A DNA stretch of 16,624 nucleotides, taken from assembly GCA_934565775.1 (NCBI GenBank), contig CAKTIN010000041.1, forward strand, positions 1 to 16,624. Reading direction: 5' to 3'. How positions within the stretch are numbered: the stretch's first letter is position 1; every line of letters starts with the position of its first letter. Position numbers and translations under genes: made by a program. Positions 14,784 to 16,624 of this stretch are shown here, piece by piece. The notes below the pieces were generated by a model that was not told the origin of the DNA, did no database searches, and worked only from the letters and a program-made list of their open reading frames with translations. This DNA comes from an uncultured Oscillospiraceae bacterium (GTDB taxonomy: Bacteria > Bacillota > Clostridia > Oscillospirales > Oscillospiraceae).

Positions 14784-15186
14784 GGCGCGCCTCCATTCCC
14801 AGGGCGAAGAGCTCGTTGCACCGCTGGACCTTCCCGGCTAAGAAGAGCCCGCCGAACAGGGCCTCCAGCCCGGTGGCCCGGGCATACTCCCCGGGGCTGG
14901 CGCTTTTCGGCACCCCGTGGGGATGGCTGTTCCGCCCCCGGCGGTACAGGGCCATTTCCTCCTCGGTCAAGTGGGGCAGCAGAGCCTCCACGAAGGCCGC
15001 CTGGGCCGGTGCGGATACCAGGGCCACGCTGTCCTTATGGAGCTGCTGCACCGTCACGTCCCCCCGGCAGCACAGGTAGCTGCGGACCAGGAGCTCATAG
15101 ACGGCGTCGCCCATATGGGCCAGGCCCAGCGCCGAAATGGCCCCCAGCTTTTCAGGCTCCAGCGCCACGTCAAAATAATTATCCAT
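14773..15186 (-). CDS. mrnC: Mini-ribonuclease III
   Basis: RNase III-like nuclease without a double-stranded-RNA-binding domain, 137 residues. In Firmicutes it matures the ends of 23S rRNA precursor as a dimer. The catalytic-domain motif GLAHMGDAVYELLVR carries the metal-binding Asp27. RRGRNSHPHGVPKSASPGEY and ATGLEALFGGLFLAG (Glu108) complete the family pattern. The start is ATG at 15186: AGGTGA lies five bases upstream, and an in-frame GTG at 15195 is part of that SD. The gene begins 46 bases after ribF and overlaps rqcH by 11 bases, in the same operon. In many Firmicutes mrnC follows cysS; here it sits between ribF and rqcH. Confidence 0.95.
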   Translation of the reverse strand: MDNYFDVALEPEKLGAISALGLAHMGDAVYELLVRSYLCCRGDVTVQQLHKDSVALVSAPAQAAFVEALLPHLTEEEMALYRRGRNSHPHGVPKSASPGEYARATGLEALFGGLFLAGKVQRCNELFALGMEARHGL

Positions 15187-15232
15187 TTTAATCACCTAAT
15201 TCTCACATCCCCGGAGGGCGCGGGCGGCAGGC

Positions 15233-16135
15233 TCATCCTTCCTCCGGCAGTTCCCGCACCGTCCGGGCATTGTCCAGGATTGCCTGGCGCAGAGTCTCCA
15301 GGGAGGGAAACTTCTGCTCCGGCCGCAGGAACCGGCAGAGCTCCAGCCGCAGGGGCTGGCCGTACAGGTCCCCCTCGTAGTCCAGCAGCCAGCTCTCCAC
15401 CGTGGGGGTCCGGCCATTGACCGTGGGGCGCACGCCAATATTCGTCACCGCCCGGTACGCCCCCGCCGGGACCATCGCCCGGCAGGCATAGACCCCGTAG
15501 GGCAGCCGGACCAGCCCCTCGGGAAGGGTCAGGTTCGCAGTGGGGATTCCGATGGTCCGGCCCAGATGCCGCCCGGAAACCACCGTTCCGGACAGGCGGT
15601 GCCGGTGGCCCAGAAAGCGGGCGGCCTGCTCCAGATCTCCCCGCTCCAGAAGGGTGCGGATATAGGTGGAGGATACCACCACCCCGTCCAGCTTTACCGG
15701 AGGGATCACGTCGCAGCCCAGGCCCAGGGCCCGGCACCGGTCCGCCAGGCGCTGCGGGTTGCCCTCCCCCCGGCGGCCGAAGTGGAAATCGTGGCCGCAG
15801 ACCACATGGCTGGCGCCGTAGCGCTCCACCAGCACCCGGGAAATAAAATCCTCCCAGGGCAGGTCCATCATGGCCCGGTCAAAGTGCAGCGTCAGCACCC
15901 GGTCAATCCCGTACAGCTCCCGCATCAGCGCCGCCCGGTCCTCGGGGGTATTGATCAGGGGGACCGGCGTTCCGAATACCAGCCGGTCCGGGTGGGTGTC
16001 AAAGGTCACGGCGCAGGCCTCGCCTCCCAGGCGGTCCGCAGCCTGGCGGGTCCGGGAGAGCAGCGCCCCATGGCCCAGATGCACCCCGTCAAAGAACCCC
16101 AAGGCGATCACCCGGGGTGTTTTTTTCTCGTTCAA
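15233..16135 (-). CDS. ribF: Bifunctional riboflavin kinase / FAD synthetase
   Basis: Makes FMN from riboflavin and ATP, then FAD from FMN and ATP; 300 residues, normal for bacterial RibF. The N-terminal adenylyltransferase domain shows GFFDGVHLGH (13-22), CAVTFDTHPD (41-50), GHDFHFG (114-120) and VVSSTYIR (153-160). The C-terminal riboflavin-kinase domain shows GTVVSGRHLGRTIGIPTANL with the PTAN motif at 198-201, YGVYA and NIGVRPTV. I place the start at TTG 16135-16133 because AAGGAG stands exactly six bases upstream. A TTG at 16168 is possible but has no such SD and lies inside truB. Its SD overlaps the truB stop, so translation is probably coupled. truB-ribF is a widely conserved gene pair. 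Confidence 0.95.
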   Translation of the reverse strand: MNEKKTPRVIALGFFDGVHLGHGALLSRTRQAADRLGGEACAVTFDTHPDRLVFGTPVPLINTPEDRAALMRELYGIDRVLTLHFDRAMMDLPWEDFISRVLVERYGASHVVCGHDFHFGRRGEGNPQRLADRCRALGLGCDVIPPVKLDGVVVSSTYIRTLLERGDLEQAARFLGHRHRLSGTVVSGRHLGRTIGIPTANLTLPEGLVRLPYGVYACRAMVPAGAYRAVTNIGVRPTVNGRTPTVESWLLDYEGDLYGQPLRLELCRFLRPEQKFPSLETLRQAILDNARTVRELPEEG

Positions 16136-16141
16136 TTTGGT

Positions 16142-16147
16142 CTCCTT
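16142..16147 (-). promoter_or_regulatory. ribF ribosome-binding site overlapping the truB stop
   Basis: AAGGAG (16147-16142) uses the last two bases of the truB TAA (16148-16146) and stands six bases before a TTG codon. It decides the ribF start and implies reinitiation after truB. Confidence 0.75.
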
Positions 16148-16624
16148 ATGCCTCCTCCGGGAGGGCAAAAAAGCTTTTTACGGTTTTCATAACGCCATTT
16201 TCACAGGCGCCCAAAGCCAGGAACTCGCCGCTTCCGGCATACAGCCGGTATCGCCCCGGCTCTCCGCTCCAGGGGAAGCTGCCGCCGTTCCGGCACAGGC
16301 GCTCCTGCCGGGCGCTGAGCCGGGCCTCCGGCTCTTCGGAGAACATAGAGTCCACAGGAAGGAGCAGTTTCTCCACATTTTCCCCGTTTTCCGAACGGTT
16401 CAGCAGGTCCTCCAGGGGAATCGCCGCCTCCAGGCCGTAGGCTCCGGCCCGGGTCCGGCGCAGGGCCGCCATGGTTCCCCCGCAGCCCAGGGCCTGGCCG
16501 ATATCCTTGCACAGGGTGCGGATATAGGTGCCCTTGGAGCAGGTCACGCGGATGACATAATCAGTCTCCTCGTGCGCTAGCAGCTCCAGCTCCCGAATCT
16601 CGATCTCCCGGCTGGGGCGCTGGA
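16146..16624 (-). CDS. truB: tRNA pseudouridine-55 synthase TruB, N-terminal part outside the window
   Basis: Isomerises U55 to pseudouridine in the T-arm of tRNAs. The frame is open at the right edge of the window, so about the last 158 residues are visible. They include REIEIRELELL, then the strongly conserved VTCSKGTYIRTLCKDIGQALG, and RRTRAGAYGLEAAIPLEDL, followed by a divergent PUA-like C-terminal tail ending FFALPEEA. The catalytic Asp region (GxLDPxAxG) is beyond the edge and could not be checked. It is the first visible gene of the leftward operon with ribF, mrnC and rqcH; the promoter must lie outside. Confidence 0.95.
   Translation of the reverse strand, partial: QRPSREIEIRELELLAHEETDYVIRVTCSKGTYIRTLCKDIGQALGCGGTMAALRRTRAGAYGLEAAIPLEDLLNRSENGENVEKLLLPVDSMFSEEPEARLSARQERLCRNGGSFPWSGEPGRYRLYAGSGEFLALGACENGVMKTVKSFFALPEEA

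Noticed and set aside
1..16624. CRISPR array, tRNA or rRNA genes, insertion-sequence ends, prophage or anti-phage defence cluster
   Set aside because: I saw no regularly spaced direct repeats, cloverleaf-like tRNA or rRNA segments, transposase, or grouped unknown genes. Apart from the recombinase remnant all genes belong to known families.

Overview
The window is a 16.6 kb piece of a GC-rich chromosome from a spore-forming Firmicute. Several things point to a gut-type Clostridia, probably Oscillospiraceae. It carries the mother-cell sigma factor sigE with its protease spoIIGA, a mini-RNase III and RqcH as in low-GC Gram-positives, and a clostridial-type LysR/MATE pair. Its SD sequences are good, and its codons are strongly GC-ending. 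The genus is inference; the sporulation genes are seen directly.

Layout. Positions 1-1472 hold groEL without its first ~60 residues, closed by a clear intrinsic terminator. Positions ~1473-2344 are a scar: an unassigned GC-rich stretch followed by the C-terminal third of a large serine recombinase, with A-rich codons unlike its neighbours. Positions 2345-4760 hold a LysR regulator and a MATE exporter, transcribed divergently. Their shared control region contains a perfect 7-bp dyad lying across the lysR -35 and just upstream of the MATE promoter. A bidirectional terminator separates the MATE gene from glycogen phosphorylase (glgP), which reads leftward from its own near-consensus promoter and has a structured leader. 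Further right, mtaB (tRNA ms2t6A methylthiotransferase, -) and a short UvrA paralogue (class UvrA2, +) diverge from a control region holding two promoters, a perfect 9-bp inverted repeat and a leftward-facing terminator. UvrA2 converges on the spoIIGA-sigE pair across a 13-bp hairpin. The last 3.7 kb is a leftward operon truB-ribF-mrnC-rqcH with very tight junctions, ended by an intrinsic terminator just before spoIIGA.

How the genes fit together. truB (tRNA Psi55), mrnC (23S rRNA maturation), rqcH (rescue of stalled ribosomes) and mtaB (tRNA modification) are translation-related. SpoIIGA cleaves pro-SigE to start mother-cell gene expression. glgP mobilises glycogen. LysR-MATE is probably a self-contained regulated efflux unit, and UvrA2 probably a DNA-protection or drug-tolerance ATPase acting without UvrB.

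I do not see a clearly new multi-gene system. The most interesting signals are the control regions of the two divergent pairs, the compact SpoIIGA/short-pro-sequence SigE pair, and the recombinase fossil.
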